A stretch of 24,970 nt of DNA from Maribacter sp. (GCA_003232155.1 QILY01000285.1:1-24970), one strand, 5' to 3'; numbered from the stretch's first letter, positions 1-8,788 are shown. Notes: generated by a model not told the origin, from the sequence alone. Numbers and translations are program-made.

Positions 1-377
1 AGTGCTAAAGCTGTAACAACTTTTGCCAATTCAGAGGGTTGTAGATTAAAAAAACCTAAGTCATACCATGAAGTTGCACCTGCTATGGTTTTTCCGAAAG
101 GGAAGAGACCTAATAGAAGCAGTATTGCTATAAGATAAAAAAGGCTTGAAAACCTTTCGTACAAACCAACTTCCAATGATAATATGACCAGTACGGCTAC
201 AAAGCTTACACCTATAAAAAAAAGTTGCTTGCCATGTAACGTACCAAAATCAAAAATGGAGATGTCAGAGTTGGTAAATGTGCTTGAGTAAATGTTTGTC
301 CACCCAATGGCGAGTAAAGCCAAATAAATTAAAACAGTAAGCCAGTCTATTCTTTTGAGAACACTTTTACCAGACAT
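1..377 (-). CDS. rodA: RodA, SEDS peptidoglycan glycosyltransferase (N-terminal part, cut by window edge)
   Basis: My translation from the ATG at 377 down to base 1 gives 125 codons of a hydrophobic protein beginning MSGKSVLKRIDWLTVLIYLAL. It has at least three membrane segments and ends in a QPSELAK motif at about residues 115-121, a signature of SEDS proteins. RodA polymerises glycan strands in the inner membrane together with its partner PBP2, which is encoded immediately upstream. The ATG lies inside the 3' end of mrdA (11-bp overlap), so the two are probably translationally coupled. The C-terminal two thirds lie outside the window. FtsW is the alternative SEDS family member, but the mre/mrdA context makes RodA much more likely. 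Confidence 0.93.
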   Translation of the reverse strand, partial: MSGKSVLKRIDWLTVLIYLALLAIGWTNIYSSTFTNSDISIFDFGTLHGKQLFFIGVSFVAVLVILSLEVGLYERFSSLFYLIAILLLLGLFPFGKTIAGATSWYDLGFFNLQPSELAKVVTALA

Positions 378-2235
378 ACTCGTTTATCTTAAACGTTTCG
401 CCACTGTAGGGTTTTGCGTATTCATGCTCCAGCGTTTTTTCTAACATTCGTGTTTCAAGGTCTTTACGGGTAATTTTTCCCTTCAAATATTTTTCAATCA
501 TTAAAGAAGCAATATGACCGGCGTAACGACCCCCATAATATCCATTTTCAATATAAACGGCTATAGCTATTTTGGGCTTGTCAACAGGTGCAAAGGCTAT
601 AAAAACCGAATGATCGGTAAGTTGGGTCCTTACACTATCAATTATCGTAAAATTCTCTACAGTACCCGTTTTGCCAGCTATTTCAATACCGGGTATCTGT
701 ACCCGATGGGCCGTACCTCTTTTGTATACCTCAGCCATGCCTTGAACAACAGGGTCAAAATGTTTTTTGTCTATTGTAGTATGTTTTGGCTTTACAAATA
801 TTGGGTTGGTAATATCTTTGCCAGCTACTTTCTTTAAAAGGTGCGGGGTATAATAATGGCCTCGATTGGCTATAGCTGCTGTCATATTTGCCAATTGAAC
901 AGGTGTGGCGGCAACTTCACCTTGCCCAATGGCATTTGAAATAATGGTTGATGCGGCCCATCTATTATTACCGTACCAACGATCATAAAAAGCTGTATTG
1001 GGTATTCTGCCCCGTCTTCCGGTATGAAGGTCGGAGCCAAGATAATCGCCAAGGCCAAAACTTCTCATATGTTTTTCCCAAACATCCATACCTTCATCAG
1101 TGGTCTCGAACTTATTGTATATTCTACGGAACGTATCAGCAAAATAGGCGTTGCATGATTTATAAATGCCAGTGTTCATATTTCTAATGCCACCACCACA
1201 ATGGCATCCTCTTTTTACTCTTCCTACATAAAAACCATTATTGCATTTTACCTTAGAACTGGGCGTTATAACTCCCTCCTGAAGTGCTATCAATGCATTT
1301 AATGTTTTAAAAGGAGAACCAGGAGAGCTTTCTGCCGAAATAGACCTATCAAATAAGGGTTTGGCTATGCTGTCATAATGTAACTTGCTATAGTTTTTAG
1401 ATCGTTTTCTGCCTACCAACAGCGAAGGGTCATAAGTAGGGCCTGAAATCATAGATAATATTTCGCCTGTACTGGGTTCAATAGCTACAATACCACCACG
1501 TTTACCATTCATTAATCTTTCGCCATATTCTTGTAAGACTTTGTCAATGGTTATATGAATTTCTTTGCCCTGTTCAGGTAAGGTGTCCAGTATACCTTCT
1601 TTATAAGGTCCGATGACTTTATTAAAGCGATCTTTTTGAATGTATTGAACCCCTTTGCGGCCTCTTAAAATAGCTTCGTATACTTTTTCTACACCTGAAC
1701 GACCTGTTAGTTCACCTTGTTTGTAATATGGGTTTTTTGCTAAATCCCTTTCATTTACTTCACTGATATAACCTAGAACATTGGCGGCACTATTGGTGTC
1801 GTAATAACGTAAAGATCGTTTTTGAATATAAAAACCTTGATAATGCCTCATTTTTTCTTGTAGTCGGGCATAATCTTCTTTAGAAAGTTGTGGGACCAAT
1901 ACTGAAGGTAGTCTGGGGGAATATACTCTAGCTTTTTTTAATTTTTTAATGAAGGCTTCTTTTTCTACTCCTAACAGATTACAGAATTCTAAAGTGTCTA
2001 AAGGTTTAACCTCTCTCGGAATAACCATAACATCATAGGCAGGGTCATTGCCCACCAATAACTTTCCATTTCTATCATAAATATATCCTCTTTCAGGATA
2101 GTCATATACGGCCTTTATTGCCGGATCTTCTAAAACTTGGTTGGGAGAAAAGCTAAATATTTGTAAATAAGATAATCTACCAATAAAGATTATCCCTATA
2201 ATTATAATGATGGATGATAAGAGAATCTTTTTCAT
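367..2235 (-). CDS. mrdA: Penicillin-binding protein 2 (peptidoglycan D,D-transpeptidase MrdA)
   Basis: This 622-residue class B PBP cross-links peptidoglycan during cell elongation, working with RodA and the MreBCD scaffold. Residues 5-25 form one N-terminal membrane anchor. A dimerisation domain follows (RGYIYDRNG at about 49-57, GRSGVEKVYE at about 178-187), then the transpeptidase domain with all three active-site motifs: SPFK (nucleophile S307, K310), SCN (S360-N362) and KTG (K522-G524). Cysteines 331, 344 and 346 with H345 cluster between the first two motifs, a region where E. coli PBP2 carries a metal site. mreD lies 52 bp upstream and the rodA start overlaps the 3' end. Length and motifs are normal for the Bacteroidota family. 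Confidence 0.96.
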   Translation of the reverse strand: MKKILLSSIIIIIGIIFIGRLSYLQIFSFSPNQVLEDPAIKAVYDYPERGYIYDRNGKLLVGNDPAYDVMVIPREVKPLDTLEFCNLLGVEKEAFIKKLKKARVYSPRLPSVLVPQLSKEDYARLQEKMRHYQGFYIQKRSLRYYDTNSAANVLGYISEVNERDLAKNPYYKQGELTGRSGVEKVYEAILRGRKGVQYIQKDRFNKVIGPYKEGILDTLPEQGKEIHITIDKVLQEYGERLMNGKRGGIVAIEPSTGEILSMISGPTYDPSLLVGRKRSKNYSKLHYDSIAKPLFDRSISAESSPGSPFKTLNALIALQEGVITPSSKVKCNNGFYVGRVKRGCHCGGGIRNMNTGIYKSCNAYFADTFRRIYNKFETTDEGMDVWEKHMRSFGLGDYLGSDLHTGRRGRIPNTAFYDRWYGNNRWAASTIISNAIGQGEVAATPVQLANMTAAIANRGHYYTPHLLKKVAGKDITNPIFVKPKHTTIDKKHFDPVVQGMAEVYKRGTAHRVQIPGIEIAGKTGTVENFTIIDSVRTQLTDHSVFIAFAPVDKPKIAIAVYIENGYYGGRYAGHIASLMIEKYLKGKITRKDLETRMLEKTLEHEYAKPYSGETFKINEYVW

Positions 2236-2287
2236 CTAGATGAAATATTTAGTTAGTTCATTGGGATAATACAAATTCCAACCGTAT

Positions 2288-2797
2288 TTATTCTTTTTTC
2301 ACACTGAATAATGAGCTAAAAAGTAAGCAAAGCACCAAGGTTGCAAGACCTATTGAAAGTATTTTTTTCAAAATTAGCAGAAAATTTGCAAAACTAAAAA
2401 TCTCCAACGTAAAGAAAACCATGTGGTGCACTATTATTAATAACGCTAAAAATGTAATTTGTTGTACCCTCGTGGCATTACCCAGTTTAAAACTTTGAAA
2501 CTCATAATTCACTCCAAATATAAAGCGCATGATAGTAGGCCTTAAATAGGCGATAGTAATTGTTGATGCGGCATTTATTGCCATAGTGTCTGAAAAGAAA
2601 TCTATAGATAGGCCTAATAAAAAACTCAAGCCTATAAAAGTGGCCCTGTTCTGTTTTATGGGATACCAATACAAAAACAAAATATAGACCATGGGGTTGA
2701 TAAAACCAAAAAAGTTAAGCTTATTGAAGACCAGTACCTGTACAAGTACAAGTAGTATGAATCTAATTATATTTATAAAAAAATAATTACTGATCAT
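2288..2797 (-). CDS. mreD: Rod shape-determining protein MreD
   Basis: This is a 169-residue, almost wholly hydrophobic protein with about five predicted membrane segments, starting MISNYFFINIIRFILLVLVQ. MreD is an inner-membrane partner of MreC and MreB in the elongasome and has no known enzymatic activity. Sequence conservation in this family is low, so the call rests on size, membrane topology and position directly behind mreC, with which it overlaps by 11 bp (mreC stop at 2787, mreD ATG at 2797). The overlap suggests translational coupling. mrdA follows after 52 bp. Confidence 0.9.
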   Translation of the reverse strand: MISNYFFINIIRFILLVLVQVLVFNKLNFFGFINPMVYILFLYWYPIKQNRATFIGLSFLLGLSIDFFSDTMAINAASTITIAYLRPTIMRFIFGVNYEFQSFKLGNATRVQQITFLALLIIVHHMVFFTLEIFSFANFLLILKKILSIGLATLVLCLLFSSLFSVKKE

Positions 2798-3602
2798 TGG
2801 TCTCGGCCTCTAGTTGTTGTATTTCTTCTCGGTTAATATTATTGACGATATACACATTTTTTATATTCGTCATATCATTAAATAGGGCAACGTCAATAGT
2901 ATAAAAGCTTTTCGAGGTATCTAAATCAAACTTTTTTATGGTTCCTATCGGAATGTCTTCAGGAAAAATACTGCTCATAGCACCGGTTACAATAGTATCT
3001 CCAATAGTTAAGGGTACTAGCCTTGGAATATCGATCAACTGAACTATATTGTAAGATTTGGCATTCCATACCAAAGAACCAAAATGGTTGGTGTTTTTGA
3101 TTTTGGCATTGATATTTGAGTTTTGGTTTAAGATACTCTGAACATTTGCAAAATTGTTTGATGTATTTTCAACAATACCTAAAATGCCCTTAGCGGTAAT
3201 CACACCCATATCAATCTTGATGCTATTTTTTTCGCCTTTATTTATGGTGATGTAATTTCTTAAATTGGCATAGCTGTTTTTAATGACCTTCCCAGATGCA
3301 ATGGTATAATTCATTTGAATGGAATCTAATTCTGTAGGGTTCTCATTTTCCCTGTTGAACAATTGATCTCGCAACCTATTATTTTCCTCGATCAGTTGTT
3401 TGTTTTCCTTATTTAAATCAAAATAGGAAGTAACGCTAAATGAAGTTTGGTAAATGTTACCAGCAATCCAATTTGAAGAATTGAAAAAACTTGATTGATG
3501 GTATGAATGTGATTGAACGGTAAAGCCCAATGAGATAATCAACAAAAAGATATAAAGAAGAAAATTCTTATATCGTATGATGAAGTTGATAATCTGCTGC
3601 AT
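2787..3602 (-). CDS. mreC: Rod shape-determining protein MreC
   Basis: This 271-residue protein has one N-terminal membrane helix (about residues 11-29). A coiled-coil stretch rich in K, E, N and R follows (about 63-90, containing NKENKQLIEENNRLRDQL), then a periplasmic beta-rich domain (about 100-255) with conserved stretches such as INKGEKNSI, GVITAKGILGIV and PRLVPLTIGDTIVTGAMSSIFPE. MreC forms periplasmic assemblies that link MreB filaments to PBP2. It lies 70 bp after mreB and overlaps mreD by 11 bp. The length is typical for the family, and the last residues are acidic (QLEAETNDQ). Confidence 0.94.
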   Translation of the reverse strand: MQQIINFIIRYKNFLLYIFLLIISLGFTVQSHSYHQSSFFNSSNWIAGNIYQTSFSVTSYFDLNKENKQLIEENNRLRDQLFNRENENPTELDSIQMNYTIASGKVIKNSYANLRNYITINKGEKNSIKIDMGVITAKGILGIVENTSNNFANVQSILNQNSNINAKIKNTNHFGSLVWNAKSYNIVQLIDIPRLVPLTIGDTIVTGAMSSIFPEDIPIGTIKKFDLDTSKSFYTIDVALFNDMTNIKNVYIVNNINREEIQQLEAETNDQ

Positions 3603-3672
3603 TGACTTATGATATTAAATAAGCCCTATTTTGAGGGTGTGGAAAAAGTGATATAATAATATAACTACACGA

Positions 3673-4701
3673 TTATTTAATCAAGATATTTTTGTAACGT
3701 TCTAGGTTTTTCAATGCAATTCCGGTGCCTCGAACTACTGCTCTTAGAGGGTCTTCGGCAATAAAAACAGGTAAATCTGTTTTTTGCGAAAGTCTACGAT
3801 CTAAACCACGTAGCATTGAACCGCCACCTGCAAGGTATATACCTGTGTTATATATGTCAGCTGCCAATTCTGGGGGAGTTTGTGATAAGGTTTCCATTAC
3901 CGCATCTTCAACCCTAAGAATTGACTTGTCCAATGCTTTAGCTATTTCACGATAAGAGATCTGTACTTGTTTCGGTTTTCCGGTCAATAAATCACGACCC
4001 TGTACTGATTTTTCATCAGGGGGAGATTGAAGGTCTTCCGTAGCTGAACCAATCTCTATTTTAATATTCTCTGCAGTACTTTCACCAACATACAAATTAT
4101 GTTGTGTACGCATGTAATATATAATATCATTGGTGAATACATCACCCGCAATTTTAACTGATTTGTCACAAACAATACCACCTAATGCAATTACAGCAAT
4201 TTCAGTAGTACCACCACCTATATCAACAATCATGTTTCCTTTGGGCTGCATAATATCTAATCCAATACCAATAGCTGCTGCCATAGGTTCATGAATTAAG
4301 TATACTTCTTTTCCGTTTACACGTTCTGCTGATTCTTTTACAGCACGCATTTCAACTTCAGTAATACCTGACGGAATACAAATAACCATTCGCAATGCTG
4401 GCGGAAACCATTTCTTCTTCAAAGCAGGAATGTTCTTTATGAACATGTTTATCATCTTTTCAGAAGCATCAAAATCTGCTATTACCCCATCTTTAAGAGG
4501 CCTAATTGTTTTGATGTTTTCATGGGTTTTACCCTGCATCATGTTAGCTTCTTTACCAACTGCAATAATTTTGCCCGTGATACGATCTCTAGCAACAATT
4601 GACGGACTGTCTACTACAACCTTGTCCATGTGAATGATAAGAGTATTCGCCGTACCTAGGTCAATGGCAATTTCCTCGGTTAAGAAATCAAAAAATCCCA
4701 T
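3673..4701 (-). CDS. mreB: Rod shape-determining protein MreB (bacterial actin)
   Basis: This 342-residue actin-fold ATPase polymerises on the inner face of the cytoplasmic membrane and guides lateral wall synthesis. The phosphate-1 loop IDLGTANT (about 13-20), the phosphate-2 loop DIGGGTTEIAV (about 160-170), EPMAAAIGIG (about 138-147) and a C-terminal AGGGSMLRG adenosine-binding stretch are all visible. The N-terminal MGFFDFLTEE resembles the membrane-binding amphipathic start of other MreB proteins. It is the first of the shape genes and follows purH by 52 bp. A perfect TAnnTTTG element in that gap suggests that mreBCD-mrdA-rodA can also be transcribed independently of purH. Confidence 0.98.
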   Translation of the reverse strand: MGFFDFLTEEIAIDLGTANTLIIHMDKVVVDSPSIVARDRITGKIIAVGKEANMMQGKTHENIKTIRPLKDGVIADFDASEKMINMFIKNIPALKKKWFPPALRMVICIPSGITEVEMRAVKESAERVNGKEVYLIHEPMAAAIGIGLDIMQPKGNMIVDIGGGTTEIAVIALGGIVCDKSVKIAGDVFTNDIIYYMRTQHNLYVGESTAENIKIEIGSATEDLQSPPDEKSVQGRDLLTGKPKQVQISYREIAKALDKSILRVEDAVMETLSQTPPELAADIYNTGIYLAGGGSMLRGLDRRLSQKTDLPVFIAEDPLRAVVRGTGIALKNLERYKNILIK

Positions 4702-4739
4702 TTATTTATTTATTTTCATTAAAAGGAGCATTTCATCGA

Positions 4740-4747
4740 CAAAAGTA
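4740..4747 (-). promoter_or_regulatory. Candidate -7 promoter element for mreB
   Basis: Read on the minus strand this is TACTTTTG, a full match to the Bacteroidota -7 consensus TAnnTTTG. It lies 38 bp upstream of the mreB ATG, across the intergenic side of the purH stop codon. No clear -33 TTTG was found at the usual spacing, so this is a motif match plus position, not a proven promoter. Confidence 0.5.
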
Positions 4748-4753
4748 ATGAAA

Positions 4754-6283
4754 TTAATGCTTGAAATGACGTGTGCCCGTCATTACCATTGCAATTCCGT
4801 TTTCATTACAATAATCAATGCTCAATTGGTCTTTAATTGAACCACCAGGTTGTATGATAGCTGTTATACCGTTTTTACCTGCAATCTCAACGCAATCAGG
4901 AAAGGGGAAGAAAGCATCACTTGCCATAACTGCACCTTCTAAATCAAATTTAAAAGATTTTGCTTTATGAATAGCTTGGTTTAAAGCATCAACGCGAGAA
5001 GTTTGCCCTGTGCCACTAGCGCATAGTTGCTTGTTTTTTGCTATAACTATGGTGTTTGATTTTGTATGTTTGCACAGCTTTGATGCGAAAATAAGATCTT
5101 CAATTTCACTTGCCGAAGGGTTTTTGGTCGTGGCATTCGATAAATCAGAAATGCTATCGGTTTTATAGTCTTTTTCTTGAAGCAGTATTCCGTTTAAACA
5201 GGTTCTGACAATCATCTCAGGCATTTTTACCTCATTCTGAATCAGAATAATTCTATTTTTCTTGCCTTTCAAAATTTCTAGAGCATCATTAGCATAGCTA
5301 GGCGCAATTACAACTTCACAGAATAGTTTGTGAATTTCTTCAGCTGTAGCCTTGTCAATTTCTTTATTGCTGATCAGTACACCTCCGAAAGCTGAAACAG
5401 GGTCTCCTACTAAAGCATCTACATAAGCTTGGTGTATGTTGTCGCGTTGCGCTAATCCGCAAGCATTATTGTGTTTAAGAATAGCAAATGTAGGAGCATC
5501 ATTTTTAAATTCGTTCATCAAATTTACAGCAGCATCAACATCTAATAAATTGTTATATGAAAGCTCTTTACCATGTAATTTTGAGAACATAGCATCGAAA
5601 TCGCCAAAGAAAAATCCTTTTTGATGGGGATTTTCACCATAGCGTAAAACTTTTCCGTTGGTCTCGCTCACTTTTAGAGCAGCTAGGTCATGGTTTTTAT
5701 TGAAGTAATTGAAAATAGATGTATCGTAGTGTGAAGAAACATTGAATGATTTGGCAGCAAAACGTTTGCGGTCTTCAAGTGTAGTACTCCCGTTTCCGTT
5801 AGAAATTAATTCTAAAACTTCAGCATAATCTTCCATAGAAGAAACACAAAGCACATCTTTGAAGTTTTTTGCTGCGGCACGAATCAATGAAACTCCACCG
5901 ATATCAATTTTCTCAATAATATCTTGTTCTGATGCACCACTAGCCACAGTTTTTTCAAATGGATATAGGTCAACAATAACAATATCTAACTGCGGAATTT
6001 CGAATTCTTGGAGTTGGGCAACATCACTTTCATTGTCTTGGCGATTCAAAATACCACCAAAAACTTTTGGATGCAATGTTTTTACCCTTCCGCCTAAAAT
6101 AGAAGGATAACTGGTTACTTCTTCAACAGGAACAACATCAATACCTAAGTCTTTGATAAATTTTTCAGTACCACCTGTAGAATAAATGGTAATGCCTAAT
6201 TCTTGAAATTTTCGTAGTATGGGTTCTAATCCGTCTTTATGAAAAACTGATATTAAGGCTGAAGAGGCTTTTTTGGTACTCAT
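4754..6283 (-). CDS. purH: Bifunctional AICAR formyltransferase / IMP cyclohydrolase PurH
   Basis: This 509-residue cytosolic enzyme catalyses the last two steps of de novo purine synthesis: formylation of AICAR with 10-formyl-THF, then ring closure to IMP. The N-terminal MGS-like cyclohydrolase domain (about 1-145) contains YSTGGTEK (about 34-41), SILGGRVKTLHPK (61-73) and DLYPFE. The formyltransferase domain follows, with RYGENPHQ (about 214-221), the catalytic K270-H271 pair within LKHNNACG, and a terminal GTRHFKH. The length is normal. It is the first gene of the run that continues into mreB, and a perfect -7 element lies 35 bp upstream of its ATG. Confidence 0.98.
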   Translation of the reverse strand: MSTKKASSALISVFHKDGLEPILRKFQELGITIYSTGGTEKFIKDLGIDVVPVEEVTSYPSILGGRVKTLHPKVFGGILNRQDNESDVAQLQEFEIPQLDIVIVDLYPFEKTVASGASEQDIIEKIDIGGVSLIRAAAKNFKDVLCVSSMEDYAEVLELISNGNGSTTLEDRKRFAAKSFNVSSHYDTSIFNYFNKNHDLAALKVSETNGKVLRYGENPHQKGFFFGDFDAMFSKLHGKELSYNNLLDVDAAVNLMNEFKNDAPTFAILKHNNACGLAQRDNIHQAYVDALVGDPVSAFGGVLISNKEIDKATAEEIHKLFCEVVIAPSYANDALEILKGKKNRIILIQNEVKMPEMIVRTCLNGILLQEKDYKTDSISDLSNATTKNPSASEIEDLIFASKLCKHTKSNTIVIAKNKQLCASGTGQTSRVDALNQAIHKAKSFKFDLEGAVMASDAFFPFPDCVEIAGKNGITAIIQPGGSIKDQLSIDYCNENGIAMVMTGTRHFKH

Positions 6284-6317
6284 TTTATGTGCTTAAGGTT
6301 ATAGGGTTCTAAGCAAA

Positions 6318-6325
6318 CAAAAGTA
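6318..6325 (-). promoter_or_regulatory. Candidate -7 promoter element for purH
   Basis: The minus-strand reading is TACTTTTG, matching the Bacteroidota consensus TAnnTTTG exactly, 35 bp upstream of the purH ATG. The upstream -33 region is AT-rich but has no clean TTTG. Just upstream (6333-6355) is a weak TAGCG/CGCTA inverted pair of unknown meaning. Confidence 0.5.
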
Positions 6326-6377
6326 ATTTTTTTAGCGCTAAGAAAATCGCTAGGTTATCAACAAAAACGGCAAAGTT

Positions 6378-6830
6378 TTAAAGAATTTTTGCCACTTCGG
6401 TATTCACGAATTCTAAAAATCGTTCATCAGCTTCTGAGAAAGGGTCTGGAGTATTCGAATCAATATCAATTTGACCCACATTTTTACCGTTTATGAATAG
6501 TGGCACTACAATTTCTGCCTTGACCGTAATACTACAGGCAATATAGTTGTCTTGTGCTTTTACGTCAGGCACTACAAAGTTTTGGTTTGAAACGGCAACT
6601 TGGCCACAAATACCTTTTCCAAAAGGAATAATAGTATGGTCTGTAGGTTCACCGGCATATGGTCCAAGTTTTAGTTCATTTTTGTCTCCGTTCTTAAAAT
6701 AGAAGCCTACCCAATCATAATGGGGTACATTTTCTTTTAAAAGAGTACAGATTTCATGTAAACGACTATCTAAAGGGGTATCTTTTTGTGCTACGATCGA
6801 TACAACTTTAGGCTCAAGCACTTCTAACAT
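6378..6830 (-). CDS. GAF-domain protein, free methionine-(R)-sulfoxide reductase-like
   Basis: This 150-residue single GAF-domain protein matches the fRMsr (MsrC/YebR) family, which reduces free L-methionine-(R)-sulfoxide in the cytoplasm. Visible family signatures are YDWVGFYF (about 38-45), the segment GKGICGQVAV (71-80, Cys75), VVPDV (86-90), YIACS (96-100, Cys99), EIVVPLF and GQIDIDS (119-125). By alignment with E. coli fRMsr, Cys99 matches the catalytic cysteine and Cys75 the second cysteine. The position of the third (resolving) cysteine, in the segment before GKGICG, is occupied by TDHTIIP, with no cysteine. A near-consensus -7 element, GACTTTTG, lies at 6853-6860 (minus). Either an fRMsr with another resolving partner or a non-enzymatic GAF protein is possible. 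Confidence 0.82.
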   Translation of the reverse strand: MLEVLEPKVVSIVAQKDTPLDSRLHEICTLLKENVPHYDWVGFYFKNGDKNELKLGPYAGEPTDHTIIPFGKGICGQVAVSNQNFVVPDVKAQDNYIACSITVKAEIVVPLFINGKNVGQIDIDSNTPDPFSEADERFLEFVNTEVAKIL

Positions 6831-7006
6831 ATTTTAAGCTTTAATGTAGGTTCAAAAGTCGATTTTTATTAGTTAGATTATAATATTAAGAGGCATAAAT
6901 ATTCGTTAATGGATGATAAACAGGTAGGGCAAGTAGATTTTAACCCTGATACTGATAAATTTATAACCAATGTCTGAGGTAGTTAATTCACAAAGAATAA
7001 GGTTAT
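6831..7006 (-). other. Intergenic region upstream of the fRMsr-like gene
   Basis: This 176-bp AT-rich stretch contains the probable promoter of the GAF-protein gene (GACTTTTG at 6853-6860, minus) and no convincing gene. A plus-strand 18-codon frame at 6909-6965 reads MDDKQVGQVDFNPDTDKF and stops soon after. It has protein-like composition but is too short and isolated to call. Confidence 0.4.
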
Positions 7007-7043
7007 AAAAAAACCGTTCTTGGAATTCCAAGAACGGTTTTTT
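7007..7043 (-). terminator. Rho-independent terminator of groSL
   Basis: A perfect palindrome lies 20 bp after the groL stop: a CCGTTCTTGG/CCAAGAACGG stem of 10 bp around AATT, flanked by seven A on the left and six T on the right. Read on the minus strand it ends in a U-run, as expected for a terminator. Because it is symmetric it could act in both directions. Confidence 0.9.
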
Positions 7044-7062
7044 AGTATTGCTAATTGCAATT

Positions 7063-8691
7063 TTACATCATGCCCGGCATTCCGCCACCCATTGGTGGGC
7101 CAGCTGGCGCTTCTTCTTTAATATCAGTCAAAGCACATTCGGTAGTTAAGATCATACCAGCAACAGAAGCAGCATTTTCTAAGGCTACTCTTGTTACTTT
7201 TTTAGGATCTATAATACCAGATTTAATCATTTCAACATACTTCTCAGATTTAGCATCATAACCATAATCTGCTTTGCCTTCAATAACCTTTGAAACTACA
7301 ACAGAACCTTCACCACCTGCATTTTCAACAATGGTACGTAAAGGAGCTTCGATCGCTCTTGCTACAATTTGTATACCGGTTTCTTCATCAGCATTTTCAA
7401 CAGTGATTTTAGAAAGTACTGATTTAGCACGTATTAAAGCAACCCCGCCACCAGCAACAATGCCTTCTTCAACAGCGGCTCTAGTCGCATTTAAAGCATC
7501 GTCAACTCTATCTTTTTTCTCTTTCATTTCAACTTCAGAAGCAGCACCTACATAAAGTACAGCAACACCACCAGCCAATTTGGCTAAACGTTCTTGAAGT
7601 TTTTCTTTATCATAATCAGAAGTAGTCGTTTCTATTTGAGCTTTAATCTGACCAACTCTAGTTTTGATTTGCTTGGCAACACCACCACCATTTACAATAG
7701 TAGTATTGTCTTTGTCAATCTGTATTTTTTCACAAGTACCCAACATATCTAATGAAGCGTTATCTAAAGAAAAACCTCTTTCTTCAGAGATAACAGTACC
7801 ACCAGTTAAAATGGCAATATCTTCTAACATTGCTTTTCTTCTGTCTCCAAAACCAGGAGCTTTTACAGCGGCAATTTTCAAAGAACCTCTTAATTTGTTT
7901 ACTACCAATGTAGCCAATGCTTCACCATCGACATCTTCAGCAATAATTAATAATGGCTTTCCTGATTGTGCTACAGGCTCCAATACTGGTAATAAATCTT
8001 TCATTGCCGATATTTTCTTATCAAACAATAAAATGTGTGGATTCTCTAGATCAGCAATCATTTTTTCAGAATCAGTAACGAAGTAAGGAGATAAATATCC
8101 TCTATCAAACTGCATTCCCTCAACAACATCAACATACGTATCAGTTCCTTTGGCTTCTTCAACAGTAATAACCCCTTCTTTACCAACTTTTCCGAAAGCT
8201 TTAGCGATTAAATCACCAATATTTTCGTCATTGTTAGCAGATAAGGCAGCAACTTGTTTTATTTTATCTGAAGAGTCACCTACTTTTTTAGCTTGTTTGT
8301 CTAAGTTCTCTACAATAGCTTTAACGGCTTTGTCGATTCCTCTTTTCAAATCCATTGGGTTTGCTCCAGCAGCAACATTCTTCAATCCTTCTTTTACGAT
8401 CGATTGGGCAAGTACAGTAGCAGTTGTAGTACCATCACCAGCTAAGTCATTGGTTTTAGAAGCAACTTCTTTTACCATTTGGGCCCCCATGTTCTCTAAA
8501 GGATCAGCTAGCTCGATTTCTTTTGCAACAGTAACACCATCTTTGGTTACCTGAGGCGCGCCAAATGATTTGCTAATAATTACGTTTCTTCCTTTAGGAC
8601 CTAAAGTTACTTTTACAGCATTGGCCAAGGCGTCAACTCCTCTTCTTAGGCCATCGCGTGCATCAATATCAAATTTTATATCTTTTGCCAT
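7063..8691 (-). CDS. groL: Chaperonin GroEL (60 kDa)
   Basis: This 542-residue ATP-driven folding chamber subunit assembles as two heptameric rings capped by GroES. The equatorial ATP site is visible: VTLGPKGRNV (28-37), KDGVTVAKE (50-58) and GDGTTTATV (85-93). The characteristic ATRAAVEEGIVAGGG segment lies near residue 400, and the flexible C-terminal tail ends in GGGMPGMM. It is transcribed after groS with a 101-bp gap containing two hairpins, and is followed by a strong terminator. There is only one groL in this window. Confidence 0.99.
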   Translation of the reverse strand: MAKDIKFDIDARDGLRRGVDALANAVKVTLGPKGRNVIISKSFGAPQVTKDGVTVAKEIELADPLENMGAQMVKEVASKTNDLAGDGTTTATVLAQSIVKEGLKNVAAGANPMDLKRGIDKAVKAIVENLDKQAKKVGDSSDKIKQVAALSANNDENIGDLIAKAFGKVGKEGVITVEEAKGTDTYVDVVEGMQFDRGYLSPYFVTDSEKMIADLENPHILLFDKKISAMKDLLPVLEPVAQSGKPLLIIAEDVDGEALATLVVNKLRGSLKIAAVKAPGFGDRRKAMLEDIAILTGGTVISEERGFSLDNASLDMLGTCEKIQIDKDNTTIVNGGGVAKQIKTRVGQIKAQIETTTSDYDKEKLQERLAKLAGGVAVLYVGAASEVEMKEKKDRVDDALNATRAAVEEGIVAGGGVALIRAKSVLSKITVENADEETGIQIVARAIEAPLRTIVENAGGEGSVVVSKVIEGKADYGYDAKSEKYVEMIKSGIIDPKKVTRVALENAASVAGMILTTECALTDIKEEAPAGPPMGGGMPGMM

Positions 8692-8713
8692 AATGAATTA
8701 TGTTTTTATTTTC

Positions 8714-8734
8714 ATTCCCATCAAAGATGGGAAT
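8714..8734. repeat. Hairpin in groS-groL spacer (REP-like, 1)
   Basis: A 9-bp perfect inverted repeat, ATTCCCATC - AAA - GATGGGAAT, lies in the transcribed spacer between groS and groL, close to the groL start. There is no U-run behind it, so it is not a classical terminator. It shares the ATTCC...GGAAT outer bases with the neighbouring hairpin. Confidence 0.75.
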
Positions 8735-8768
8735 CTGTTTTTTATTAATCTTGAATATTAGTTTGGAG

Positions 8769-8788
8769 ATTCCTGCCTGCGCAGGAAT
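8769..8788. repeat. Hairpin in groS-groL spacer (REP-like, 2)
   Basis: An 8-bp perfect inverted repeat, ATTCCTGC - CTGC - GCAGGAAT, begins 5 bp after the groS stop. Together with the hairpin at 8714-8734 it resembles the short extragenic palindromes found in many flavobacterial genomes. It may stabilise or tune the groS-groL transcript, which is an inference. Confidence 0.75.

Noticed and set aside
6909..6965. An 18-codon frame (MDDKQVGQVDFNPDTDKF...) on the plus strand
   Set aside because: It is too short and has no promoter or homologue I can name. It may be a gene remnant but cannot be supported.
7274..8554. Several long open frames on the plus strand opposite groL (and similar ones opposite topA, purH and mrdA)
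   Set aside because: They are antisense shadows of strongly conserved genes, with no family signature and amino-acid composition dictated by the opposite strand.
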